Below the pieces are notes generated by a model. The model had not been told where the DNA came from and did not search any database. It saw nothing but the letters and a program-made list of their open reading frames with translations. The position numbers and the translations under genes are program-made. Shown here piece by piece: positions 1 to 7,493 of a DNA stretch of 64,000 nt. Every line of letters begins with the position of its first letter. Positions within the stretch are counted from its first letter, which is position 1. Source of the DNA: Ruminococcaceae bacterium HV4-5-B5C (lineage in GTDB: Bacteria; Bacillota; Clostridia; Oscillospirales; Acutalibacteraceae); contig FXYJ02000009.1 of NCBI GenBank assembly GCA_900184925.1, forward strand, positions 42,629 to 106,628, in the 5' to 3' direction.

Positions 1-922
1 CAGGGTGGTCGGTCACGATTGCCGTCAGGATTCCATGCGAAACGAGAATGCCCGGGCAGGCGGGCGTCTGATTCTTCAGTTCCGGCTTACAGCGGTCGGT
101 AAAGAACGGGCCGCTGAGTATGCGTGCATTTTCTTCTCTGAGGTCGTCCGCAATCAGGTGGCCTTCCGTCCCGTGCACAATGACATAATCGAGGCCGAAT
201 TCTTTTGCAATGCGGATTGCCGTATACATATCATCCGCACGGTGGGCGTGAAAGTGAACCTCGGTTTCGCGGCGGAGGGCGGGAAGAAGCGCCTCACATT
301 TCGCATCGTAGTCCGGCGGGTCAATTTCCGAATCCTGTTCCGCTTTTTCAAGGTCGGCAAGATACCGTTTGGCTTTGGCGAGCTGTTCGCGGATCAATGC
401 GGCCGTGGCCATTCGGGTGGAGGGCGCTTCGTTTTTCCCGTGGTAAACGGTTTTGGGATTCTCCCCCAACGCCATTTTAATGGCAACAGGTGCTCTGACA
501 ATCATGTCGTCAATGCGCCTGCCGTACGTCTTGATTGCCGCAAGCTGTCCCCCAATGGGATTTGCGCTTCCGGGTCCTGTAACAACGCAGGTAACGCCTG
601 CCGCCGCGGCTTCCGAGAAGCAGCGGTCCATCGGGTTTACCGCATCGATTGCACGCAGCTGCGGCGTGACCGGGTCGGTTTCCTCATTGCCGTCGTCCCC
701 TTCAAACGTCAGGGCATCTTCCCACATACCGAGGTGCGTGTGGGCATCCACAAAGCCGGGGTAAACGCCTGCCCCCTCCGCATCAAGGATTCGCTCCCCC
801 GGAACGGCCTGTTCCACGCCGCCTGCTCCGACGGCATCGATCACATTTCCCTTCGTGCGGACGAAACCGGTTATGATTCCGCTCCCCGTCATCGTATGGA
901 TCTCAGCATTGACAATCAGCAT
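1..922 (-). CDS. Amidohydrolase, imidazolonepropionase-like (partial, runs off left edge)
   Basis: About 307 residues are visible, reading from an ATG preceded by GGAGGAA, and the frame is still open at the window edge, so the C-terminus is missing. After a small N-terminal beta region comes a DAHTHLG motif with His61 and His63, the HxH metal site of the amidohydrolase superfamily. Further on HFHAH and VHGTEG fit the later metal-binding strands, and VTDHP lies close to the cut. The family hydrolyses cyclic or peptide-like amide bonds in the cytoplasm; the substrate cannot be told from this sequence. It lies downstream of yabR, behind a terminator. Confidence 0.8.
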   Translation of the reverse strand, partial: MLIVNAEIHTMTGSGIITGFVRTKGNVIDAVGAGGVEQAVPGERILDAEGAGVYPGFVDAHTHLGMWEDALTFEGDDGNEETDPVTPQLRAIDAVNPMDRCFSEAAAAGVTCVVTGPGSANPIGGQLAAIKTYGRRIDDMIVRAPVAIKMALGENPKTVYHGKNEAPSTRMATAALIREQLAKAKRYLADLEKAEQDSEIDPPDYDAKCEALLPALRRETEVHFHAHRADDMYTAIRIAKEFGLDYVIVHGTEGHLIADDLREENARILSGPFFTDRCKPELKNQTPACPGILVSHGILTAIVTDHP

Positions 923-940
923 TCCATTTCCTCCGGCATA

Positions 941-969
941 ATAAAAGGGCGGAGTGCAAGCACTCCGCT
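941..969 (-). terminator. Rho-independent terminator after yabR
   Basis: A 9-bp GC-rich perfect stem (GCGGAGTGC/GCACTCCGC, loop AA) is followed on the minus strand by CCCTTTTATT. It closes the yabP-yabQ-divIC-yabR unit just before the amidohydrolase start. Confidence 0.8.
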
Positions 970-1000
970 CGGACTATCCCAATTTGCTAAAGAACAGCTC

Positions 1001-1444
1001 TTACCGTGCAGAACCGCCGCGCCTTGAAAAGCCGCCGCGTTTCGCTTCCATGCAGCGCTTCAGGTCGGACATTTTCTCATCGCTTGTCTGTTTGAATTTT
1101 GTCATCATATCTTCAAAGGTTGCGGGCTCGTTACGCCTGCCGGGCTGCCACTCATAGCTTCCCGGCCGACCCGCGCTGCGCGGCGCGGACGGTCTTCCGC
1201 TGTGGGGAACTTCATTAACCCGTTTCATGGAAAGACTGATCTTTCCGTCCGGATTAATAGCAAGGATTTTGACCTTGATCACCTGGTTCTCCGTGACATA
1301 GTCACGGATTTCCTTTACGAAAGTCGGCGCGACTTCGGAAATGTGGACCATTCCCGTTTTTCCGCCCGGGAGCTCCACAAACGCCCCGAATTTCGTAATA
1401 CCTGTTACTTTCCCCTCAAGGACCGCTCCCACCTCAAGCTGCAT
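1001..1444 (-). CDS. yabR: S1 RNA-binding domain protein YabR
   Basis: A 147-aa protein with one S1 (OB-fold) domain over residues 3-75, recognisable by GKVTGITKFGAFVEL, the MVHISEV strand and the closing KISLSMK. A basic Arg/Ser/Gly-rich linker and a Lys/Arg-rich tail follow, fitting RNA or ribosome binding. It directly follows divIC, as yabR follows divIC in Bacillus subtilis. In that family (general stress protein 13 type) the role is ribosome-associated and not fully settled. The assignment rests on the domain and the conserved order. Confidence 0.9.
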   Translation of the reverse strand: MQLEVGAVLEGKVTGITKFGAFVELPGGKTGMVHISEVAPTFVKEIRDYVTENQVIKVKILAINPDGKISLSMKRVNEVPHSGRPSAPRSAGRPGSYEWQPGRRNEPATFEDMMTKFKQTSDEKMSDLKRCMEAKRGGFSRRGGSAR

Positions 1445-1476
1445 AAATAAGTATTTTCCTCCTCAGTCAGAACTGT

Positions 1477-1779
1477 TTATTTTCCGGCTATATTGACAAA
1501 AACGCGTTCTCCGGGCTTCGAAAAATCCAACCCTTCTCGGGCGGCTTTTTCAATGTAGGCACTCTGCCCATCCTGCCCGGAACCGAGAGCGTTTTTGAGA
1601 TCGTCATTGTTGATTTCCTGAATTTTAACCTGCTGTTTAGCGGAATCGAGTGCCTGTTTTTTTGCGCTGATCTGCGCCTGCTGCTGAACCAGTAACATGA
1701 GGGCGTAAACCGCGAATGCGAAGATCGCCACGCGCAGCAGGATGCTTTTCGAAGGCTTTTTCCCTTTGATCAGCTTCAT
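1477..1779 (-). CDS. divIC: Septum formation initiator DivIC/FtsB family
   Basis: A 100-aa bitopic membrane protein: a short basic cytoplasmic tail, one transmembrane helix (about residues 13-31), then a Gln/Lys-rich coiled coil and a C-terminal domain with YIEKAAREGLDF and GERVF, the FtsB/DivIC signature. It acts in the divisome, usually with FtsL and a DivIB/FtsQ protein. The start lies 143 nt inside the preceding yabQ frame, an unusually long overlap. The transmembrane helix is needed, so a later start is unlikely. Confidence 0.88.
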   Translation of the reverse strand: MKLIKGKKPSKSILLRVAIFAFAVYALMLLVQQQAQISAKKQALDSAKQQVKIQEINNDDLKNALGSGQDGQSAYIEKAAREGLDFSKPGERVFVNIAGK

Positions 1780-2302
1780 GAACGCGCATGCCCTCTTTCC
1801 TCATCCGGTCGCGTGTTTTTTTCCGCCTAGCTTTATGTTGATTATACACTACCGTACGGTGATGTTTCAAGCTCTTTTTCCAACTTTGAAGCCGCTTTTG
1901 CACAGACTTTGCACATTTTGCCGCTTTCGCACTCATTTTTTTTGAAAGACGGCGCAGACAGGCCCCCGCGGGGTCGAAAATTTTTCGATACAAAAAGCGG
2001 AAAAGTCTGCGGAAAAGTCCCACGGTCACGCGGCCGACCGTCCAGTGCCAGACGAACCAGCCGAGTGCTTCCCCGGCAAACAGATAGAACCGAAGCTCCC
2101 CGTAATTTACCGCGATGTTCACAAGGAACGTGAAGTATGCGGTAAGAATCATGTAAAAAAAATCCTGAAAAAAAACGGAGCGGCGCTCCGAACGGAACAT
2201 TGCCCGCCAGATGCGAAGAATGTCATACGCCGCGCCTGCCACCGCGCCCGCCGCGAAGAAGGCGATGAAGCCCACCAGTTGGGACGAGAGAGTCAGAAAC
2301 AC
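1637..2302 (-). CDS. yabQ: Spore cortex biosynthesis protein YabQ
   Basis: A 221-aa protein from a GTG start preceded by GGGAG. The first ~110 residues form several hydrophobic helices (SQLVGFIAFFAAGAVAGAAYD at the start, then FFYMILTAYFTFLV and GWFVWHWTVG), matching YabQ, a sporulation membrane protein needed for cortex assembly in Bacillus. The C-terminal half is very basic and poorly conserved. The last ~47 codons overlap divIC in another frame, so this tail may be passively read or the result of an old frame change. It sits between yabP and divIC, as in Bacillus. Confidence 0.8.
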   Translation of the reverse strand: MFLTLSSQLVGFIAFFAAGAVAGAAYDILRIWRAMFRSERRSVFFQDFFYMILTAYFTFLVNIAVNYGELRFYLFAGEALGWFVWHWTVGRVTVGLFRRLFRFLYRKIFDPAGACLRRLSKKMSAKAAKCAKSVQKRLQSWKKSLKHHRTVVYNQHKARRKKTRDRMRKEGMRVHEADQREKAFEKHPAARGDLRIRGLRPHVTGSAAGADQRKKTGTRFR

Positions 2303-2316
2303 GGCATCTCACTCCC

Positions 2317-2622
2317 TTATTTGAACAGCCTGGAAAAAACGCCTCCCCCGGAGGAACGGTTTTCCGTGTAGGTCATAGAGGAGATTTCGCCGTCGAGCGT
2401 AAGCTCCCCAGTTTCAAGGCTGAACTTGTCGATGTGCAGTTTGCTCCCGCGTACCGTGAGATTGCCGAGGTCGGTAACGATGATCACCGTCTCCTCATCG
2501 AAGCTGTCGACATTGGAGACGCCTGTTGCCGTCATGGACCTGCGGTTCTCCAGAATCAGGCTGTGCGGCACCTTTCCGCTCTTCTGCTGCTCCGCCGTCT
2601 GTGCGGATCTCGGTTCGCCCAT
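2317..2622 (-). CDS. yabP: Sporulation protein YabP
   Basis: A 101-aa protein; the chosen ATG has GGGAGGG about 7 nt upstream, better than the longer reading frame. The sequence has the YabP/YqfC pattern: LILENRRSMTATGVSNVDSF, then VIIVTDLGNLTVRGSKLHI, then LTLDGEISSMTY. YabP is required for spore coat/cortex development in Bacillus and is recruited to the forespore surface. It sits just upstream of yabQ with about 14 nt between the genes, indicating one transcript. Confidence 0.92.
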   Translation of the reverse strand: MGEPRSAQTAEQQKSGKVPHSLILENRRSMTATGVSNVDSFDEETVIIVTDLGNLTVRGSKLHIDKFSLETGELTLDGEISSMTYTENRSSGGGVFSRLFK

Positions 2623-2681
2623 GGAAATCCCTCCCGCATTGCATCTAACCATTAGTATGCAAACGCGATGGGACATATACT

Positions 2682-2930
2682 TTATTCGTCCGAAAGGATC
2701 TCATATAGCGAAGAGGCGCCGGCTTTGGTGGCATATTCATCCACCCCGAGAACCCTGGCGCGGACGCTCCGTGCGCCGAGGGTGATTTCAATGACGTCGC
2801 CCGGCTTTACGTCGTAGGACGCGCGGGCCGGTTTTGAGTTCACGAGAATGCGCCCTGCGTCGCATGCCTCGTTTGCAACGGTTCTGCGCTTCATCAGGCG
2901 CGAAACCTTCAGGTATTTGTCAAGTCTCAT
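2682..2930 (-). CDS. rqcP: S4-domain RNA-binding protein RqcP (YabO)
   Basis: An 82-aa protein that is essentially one S4 domain: MRLDKYLKVSRLMKRR at the N-terminus, ACDAGRILVNSKPA in the middle, then VKPGDVIEI. The ATG is preceded by GGAGGAA. The Bacillus homologue (YabO/RqcP) binds stalled 50S subunits and supports alanine tailing by RqcH in ribosome quality control. It lies between hup and yabP, the conserved clostridial and Bacillus neighbourhood. Confidence 0.9.
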   Translation of the reverse strand: MRLDKYLKVSRLMKRRTVANEACDAGRILVNSKPARASYDVKPGDVIEITLGARSVRARVLGVDEYATKAGASSLYEILSDE

Positions 2931-2960
2931 AGATTCCTCCAGGTTCCGAATATGACAAGA

Positions 2961-2995
2961 GGGCTGTAACAAAGCAACGCTTTGCTGCAGCCCCG
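2961..2995 (-). other. Hairpin between hup and rqcP
   Basis: Nested inverted repeats GGGCTG...CAGCCC and AAAGC...GCTTT form a two-step hairpin in the hup-rqcP gap. No T tract follows on the minus strand, so it is more likely a processing or attenuation structure than a full terminator. Confidence 0.4.
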
Positions 2996-3017
2996 ACAAG
3001 CGAAAAACGAAACGGAT

Positions 3018-3293
3018 TTATTTTGCAACTGCGGTCTTAAATGCCTTGCCGGCCTTGAATGCCGGTACGCGGGACGCGGGGATGGTAATGGGCTGGTTCG
3101 TCCTCGGGTCACGGCCCTGACGCGCGCTGCGGTTATGAAGCTCAAATGTGCCGAATCCGACGATCTGGACTTTTTCATCCTTCGCGACAGCTTCAACAAC
3201 TTTTTCAAGCAGGACGGAGACAGCCTTGTCCGCATCCTTCTTGGAAATTCCGGCCTCATCCGCGACAATAGAAATCAGTTCGGTTTTATTCAT
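3018..3293 (-). CDS. hup: HU family DNA-binding protein
   Basis: A 91-aa histone-like protein of standard length. The start MNKTELI has GGAGG upstream. The HU arm signature (GFGTFE, then RQGRDPRTNQPI and VPAFKAGKAFK) is intact. It binds and bends DNA non-specifically and compacts the nucleoid. It lies between mazG and rqcP, the common clostridial placement. It is probably highly expressed. Confidence 0.97.
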   Translation of the reverse strand: MNKTELISIVADEAGISKKDADKAVSVLLEKVVEAVAKDEKVQIVGFGTFELHNRSARQGRDPRTNQPITIPASRVPAFKAGKAFKTAVAK

Positions 3294-3384
3294 ATTTTTG
3301 ACCTCCGTTTTTTTATTATTCAACAGCTGACGCTGAGAATTTTAGATCGGCCCGTACCCGCCAGGGGTACGAAGCAGCGGAAAA

Positions 3385-4095
3385 TCACTGATCTTTTTCC
3401 CCGTAGCTGCGAACGAATCCGTCGCAGTACTGTGCAAGAGCCTGCTCGGCTTCTACGCCGAGCGCCTCAGACAGCGCGGCTGCGGAAAACAGGAGCTTTC
3501 CCATTGCCTGCAGCTTTTCCTCTTCTCCGGCCGTCTGTGAAAGAGAAGCGGCAACTTTCTCCGCTTCTTCCAGACCGGAAAGTGCGGTCGCCTTCTCGGG
3601 AGCTTTTCCCTCCGCTTTCAGTGCTTTTTTCCCGACCTTCTGGGAGCGCATGAGCGCAGGCAGAGCCGGTGAAACACCTTCGAGCACTTCCGCGACGGTC
3701 CTGCGGCCTTTGGTACGCCGCTTAATGGCATCCCAGTTTTCCAGGACCTCGCCGCTGTTGTGAACGGTAACATTGCCGAAAACATGGGGATGGCGCTCTA
3801 CAAGTTTTTGGGCGACGCCGTCAACCACATTGGAAAAATCGAATCCTCCGGTTTCTTTTTCGAGCTGTGCGTGGAAAACGACCTGTAAAAGGACGTCACC
3901 CAGCTCCTCGCAAAGCAACTCGGAATTTCCGGTATCAATGGCCTCCACAGCCTCGTACGTCTCCTCGATCAGGTTGTTCCGAATTGTTGCGTGTGTCTGT
4001 TCGCGATCCCATGGGCACCCTTCCGGGGAGCGGAGAATCTCCATAATGACAAGCAGATCGTCCATGGTATATTTTTCTTTCCGTTCAAACCGCAA
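3385..4095 (-). CDS. mazG: Nucleoside triphosphate pyrophosphohydrolase MazG
   Basis: A 236-aa protein; a TTG start with TAGGAG upstream is chosen because the N-terminus then matches clostridial MazG (FxxKYTMDDLLxIM). The first MazG domain is strong: CPWDREQTH, then EETYE and ELGDVLLQVVFHA, providing the acidic Mg-binding ExxE...ExxD residues. A HPHVFG motif and the start of a second half (VSPALPALMRSQKVGKKA) follow. It hydrolyses non-canonical NTPs to NMP and pyrophosphate. The C-terminal domain is shorter and more divergent than in E. coli MazG. Confidence 0.93.
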   Translation of the reverse strand: MRFERKEKYTMDDLLVIMEILRSPEGCPWDREQTHATIRNNLIEETYEAVEAIDTGNSELLCEELGDVLLQVVFHAQLEKETGGFDFSNVVDGVAQKLVERHPHVFGNVTVHNSGEVLENWDAIKRRTKGRRTVAEVLEGVSPALPALMRSQKVGKKALKAEGKAPEKATALSGLEEAEKVAASLSQTAGEEEKLQAMGKLLFSAAALSEALGVEAEQALAQYCDGFVRSYGEKDQ

Positions 4096-4141
4096 ATTGA
4101 CACAGCTCCTACGTCAGCAGAATCCTAAAACTGCTCCTATT

Positions 4142-5905
4142 TTACCTTATCCAATTATGATTTTCAAGTATTTTCACGATTTTTTGTCCCTTCGGGAGCA
4201 TCGAAATGTCGTGTTTGTTCAGAATACGGAACCAAAGCACACAAACAGCGTACAGCAGCACCGCAAGAATCATTGCAAAGCACACGGCGATCTTCGCGGA
4301 GATGAATACGATGGCGGCCCGGTAGATCAGCCAGGCAATACCAATGCTGACACAGGACGCCAGAAGCGGTTTTAAGAAGATGCTGAAATAGTTGAGCCGG
4401 ATCTTCGTCACCCGGAACAGGAAATACAGCGCCAGAACGGTCGTGATGAGGTAGCACAGCAGTGTGCCGGTTCCCGCCCCGAGGACGTTAATCTCCGGGA
4501 TTCCGACAAGGGTGTAATTTGTAATGATCTTGATGGCAAGACCGACGACCACAAGCTTTACAGGAAGGTCGACACGGCCGACCGCCTGAAGCATGCTGTC
4601 CACCGGCGTGCTTGTCGCCGCGAAGATGGAGGCAAGGCCGAGAATGATGAGGATCTTGCCGATAATTACAGGACCCTGGTCGCTCTTCGAATAAATTAGG
4701 GACGCAATCGGCATCGCGAAAACAGAGAGACCGATTCCGCTCGGAATCGTGATCAGCGTTACGATGCGCAGAACGGACTCCATACTCCTGCGGATATGAA
4801 CGGTGTTTCCGCTGGTCCAGGCCTCCGTAACGCTCGGCAGCGCACTGACACCGAACGCCTGGGTAATGGCCGGAACAAGCATGAACAGATTGTACGCGTT
4901 GCCGAAGCAGCCGTACAGGAACGAGGCAATCTTATCCGGGGAGGCGTATTCGGGTGGAATAACGCTGGAATACATTCCAAGAAGAGTGGCTGCATTCGTC
5001 TTCAGCAGGTCGCCGATGCGGCCCTGCAGAAGCATACCGTCCACAAACGCCGACAGGTTGATGGCAAGAGAACCGATTGCAATAGGGATTGCCGTGCGGA
5101 TCAGGCGAGACATGGTCAGGTGCATCGGCATCGGGCGCGGGGAATCGTGGAGCATCTCAGGCGTAATGCCGTCGCCGTTCTTTTTGTGGTAGAAGAACAG
5201 AAACAGGAAGCCGAAGAAACCGCCGAGCGTCACCCCAAAGATGGCACCCGCCGCAGCATACGGCAGCGTAGCGATCTTTGCATAGGTTTCGTTTGCCTCT
5301 TTGATGCCGTAAACCGTTCCGCTCTCCGCAAACTCCTTCAGGCCTGAATTGACGATGAGGACGGCGGCGGTCAGGCCGAACAGCAGTTTGCAGACCGCCT
5401 CGATAATCTCGGAGATTGCCGTCGGGGTCATGTTCCGCAGACCTTCATAGTATCCGCGGTAGATGGACATCATACTCGCAAAAAATACAGCCGGAGCAAT
5501 CGCATAAATGGCGGGCAGCGCCTCCTGTGCGTTTCCCCGCAGGACGAATCTGGTGTACGGCTGCGAAAGCAGGAGCATCAGAGTGAGGGAAACGACGCCG
5601 AGGACGAGAAAGATACGAATGGAAGCTTTGTGAATCTGGCGGATGTCGCGGTAGCGGCCGCGAAAATAATTCTCCGACACCATGCGGGAAATCGCAATCG
5701 GGAAACCGGCCGTGGCAATACTGAACATCGGGCTGTAAACCGAATAAGCATTCTGAAAATAGCCGTAGCCGAGGGATGTGATGACCCACGACAGCGGTAT
5801 CTTATAAATTGCCCCGATGATCTTTTCAATTACGATTGCCATGACAAGGATCAGCGCGCCATGCAGAAAACTCTGGCGATGCACTTTTCCTTTTTGCCGT
5901 TCCAT
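4142..5905 (-). CDS. SpoVB/YabM-type polysaccharide flippase (MOP superfamily)
   Basis: A 587-aa integral membrane protein with roughly 14 hydrophobic helices and the MOP/MurJ layout. GFPIAISRMVSENYFRGRYRD near residue 65 and YRGYYEGLRNMTPTAISEI near 150 are typical of the SpoVB/YabM family of lipid II or oligosaccharide flippases. It is followed by mazG, as yabM precedes yabN in Bacillus. It could serve spore cortex synthesis or general cell wall synthesis; the sequence alone does not separate these. Confidence 0.88.
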   Translation of the reverse strand: MERQKGKVHRQSFLHGALILVMAIVIEKIIGAIYKIPLSWVITSLGYGYFQNAYSVYSPMFSIATAGFPIAISRMVSENYFRGRYRDIRQIHKASIRIFLVLGVVSLTLMLLLSQPYTRFVLRGNAQEALPAIYAIAPAVFFASMMSIYRGYYEGLRNMTPTAISEIIEAVCKLLFGLTAAVLIVNSGLKEFAESGTVYGIKEANETYAKIATLPYAAAGAIFGVTLGGFFGFLFLFFYHKKNGDGITPEMLHDSPRPMPMHLTMSRLIRTAIPIAIGSLAINLSAFVDGMLLQGRIGDLLKTNAATLLGMYSSVIPPEYASPDKIASFLYGCFGNAYNLFMLVPAITQAFGVSALPSVTEAWTSGNTVHIRRSMESVLRIVTLITIPSGIGLSVFAMPIASLIYSKSDQGPVIIGKILIILGLASIFAATSTPVDSMLQAVGRVDLPVKLVVVGLAIKIITNYTLVGIPEINVLGAGTGTLLCYLITTVLALYFLFRVTKIRLNYFSIFLKPLLASCVSIGIAWLIYRAAIVFISAKIAVCFAMILAVLLYAVCVLWFRILNKHDISMLPKGQKIVKILENHNWIR

Positions 5906-6013
5906 TGCAACACATCCGTTCTGTCCTCAAATATCTATGCGGGCCCGCCCCGCCCTCATAACAAAAAATCAGCGGGAAGGCAGGCAGTTTCACCGCCGTG
6001 CCGACTGAAAAAG

Positions 6014-6043
6014 CCAAAAGAAAAGGAGAGGATTGTCCCCTCC
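6014..6043 (-). terminator. Terminator after zinc-ribbon gene
   Basis: On the minus strand a stem GGAGGGGA/TCCTCTCC (one G-T pair) is followed by TTTTCTTTT. It separates the zinc-ribbon gene from the yabM operon. Confidence 0.75.
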
Positions 6044-6068
6044 CCTTCTCCGTTCAGTCAACGATGCG

Positions 6069-6464
6069 TCATTCTTCGGTTTTGTCCTGCGGTTCCGGTT
6101 TCTCTTCCGTCAGCCTGTGGCCGCATTTGCTGCAAAAGATATCGTCGGCATTGTTCTCATGGCCGCAGGAAGTACAGACTGTTTTCTGGCGAGCCGATGA
6201 AAGCTGCGCGTTGACGGCCGCCAACTGCTCCCGCAGTTCGTCGATGGCCGCAACGGCCTCGGCGGCAGCCTGCTCAGAATCTCCGCCCGCCTTCCGGGTA
6301 TCATAGACCAAGTGACCTAAAGACTGAAATTTCTGGTTAATCTCCGCGTTCAGATCGGCAGCGCTGATTCGCAGTTTCGAAATGTCGACCAGTTTCGTAG
6401 CTGTTTTTCCCACGGCGTCCGCCGCGGACTTTGCATTTACAATCATGTCATCCAGCACACTCAC
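6069..6464 (-). CDS. Zinc-ribbon protein with N-terminal helical region
   Basis: A 131-aa protein. The GTG start is chosen because AAAGGAG lies about 9 nt upstream; the longer frame has no site. Residues 1-85 are Ala-rich and helical, probably coiled coil. They end in a CTSCGHENNADDIFCSKCG zinc ribbon (CxxC-N11-CxxC), followed by an acidic tail. Such small zinc-ribbon proteins are widespread in Clostridia with no settled function. It is bounded by a terminator. Confidence 0.75.
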   Translation of the reverse strand: MSVLDDMIVNAKSAADAVGKTATKLVDISKLRISAADLNAEINQKFQSLGHLVYDTRKAGGDSEQAAAEAVAAIDELREQLAAVNAQLSSARQKTVCTSCGHENNADDIFCSKCGHRLTEEKPEPQDKTEE

Positions 6465-6533
6465 AGCAGCATGCTCCTTTCGCAGTTGAAATTTTGACTT
6501 ATTATACCACGGGTAAAACAAAAATTGCAACTC

Positions 6534-7493
6534 TTATTCCACAATTCCGCCGCCGATGAATTCGCGGATCATCGAAGACTTCGGAACAAGCCCCGGAGAA
6601 ATGGAATCGAAGCGTGTCAGCGCCTCCGAAAGCCGTACGGCCGTCCCGTACTCCGGGCTCCCGGCGGGAACGGTGGAAAGGAGGGAAACGGCAGGCTCCG
6701 CAAGAACGTTCAGCTCAAAATCATGGAACGAATTGATCGTGGTATCGGCATCCTTCCGGAAGGGCTTGATGTACCGATACTCACCGCGCATCACATTGGG
6801 CCACATGGCAATCGTCGCGCCCGGAGTGGTTCCGCGGAAGTGATGATCCCGCACAATGCGTCGTACAAGACGGATATCGTTTGGGCCGAGAACATCGCGT
6901 GAGCTGTCGCGCACACCCTGTTTCACACTGATGTAGATTCGGTGCACACGGAATTCCGGGAGAGAACGGATCAGCAGCGGATTCAGCGCGTGAATTCCCT
7001 CCACAACAGCTACGTCCCGGTCGTGCAGAACGACCTGCCTGCGATGCGGATACGGCACATGCTGTTCGAAGTCGAACACCGGCATCTCGCAGCGATTGTT
7101 TTTGACAAGCTCATACAGGCATTTCTGGATTTCTTTCACATTGAGGGCTTCCAGACACTCGTAATCGCGCCTTCCGTTGGGTAGCATTGGGGCAAGGCTC
7201 TCCCCAAGATAAAAATCGTCGAGAGAAACGCTTACACAGCCGACGCCCGCTTCCATAAGTGCTTTTTTCAGCAGATAGGCCGTCGTTGTTTTGCCGCTGC
7301 TTGACGGCCCGGCCAGCATTACGAGCCTGCAGGCAGGGTTTTCCGCAGCAATTTCCGCGGCGATGGCGGCGATGTTTTTCCGGTAGGCGGCTTCGGCTGC
7401 TTCCACAAAGGCGGCCGCGTCCGTTCGCACGGCGCGGTTGATATCTTCCAGCCGGTTGCGGTATGCAACATATTCAGCGGCCTGTTTTTCCAT
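6534..7493 (-). CDS. Uridine kinase-like P-loop protein
   Basis: A 319-aa protein with a Walker A motif GPSSSGKTTT (about residue 62), VSLDDFYL (substrate-binding Asp), and VVEGIHALNP as Walker B. This is the phosphoribulokinase/uridine kinase layout. RRIVRDHHFRGT, with MWPNVMRGE further on, is typical of the clostridial uridine kinase-like family, often found fused to a threonyl-tRNA synthetase-like domain that is absent here. The N-terminal 50 residues are extra. It overlaps the hemZ end by 20 nt, so the two are co-translated. The substrate is not proven. Confidence 0.8.
   Translation of the reverse strand: MEKQAAEYVAYRNRLEDINRAVRTDAAAFVEAAEAAYRKNIAAIAAEIAAENPACRLVMLAGPSSSGKTTTAYLLKKALMEAGVGCVSVSLDDFYLGESLAPMLPNGRRDYECLEALNVKEIQKCLYELVKNNRCEMPVFDFEQHVPYPHRRQVVLHDRDVAVVEGIHALNPLLIRSLPEFRVHRIYISVKQGVRDSSRDVLGPNDIRLVRRIVRDHHFRGTTPGATIAMWPNVMRGEYRYIKPFRKDADTTINSFHDFELNVLAEPAVSLLSTVPAGSPEYGTAVRLSEALTRFDSISPGLVPKSSMIREFIGGGIVE

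Noticed and set aside
5..1027. Long plus-strand open frame of 340 codons at the left edge
   Set aside because: It is antisense to a well-supported amidohydrolase frame on the minus strand with HxH motif and ribosome-binding site; the plus-strand translation has no family features.
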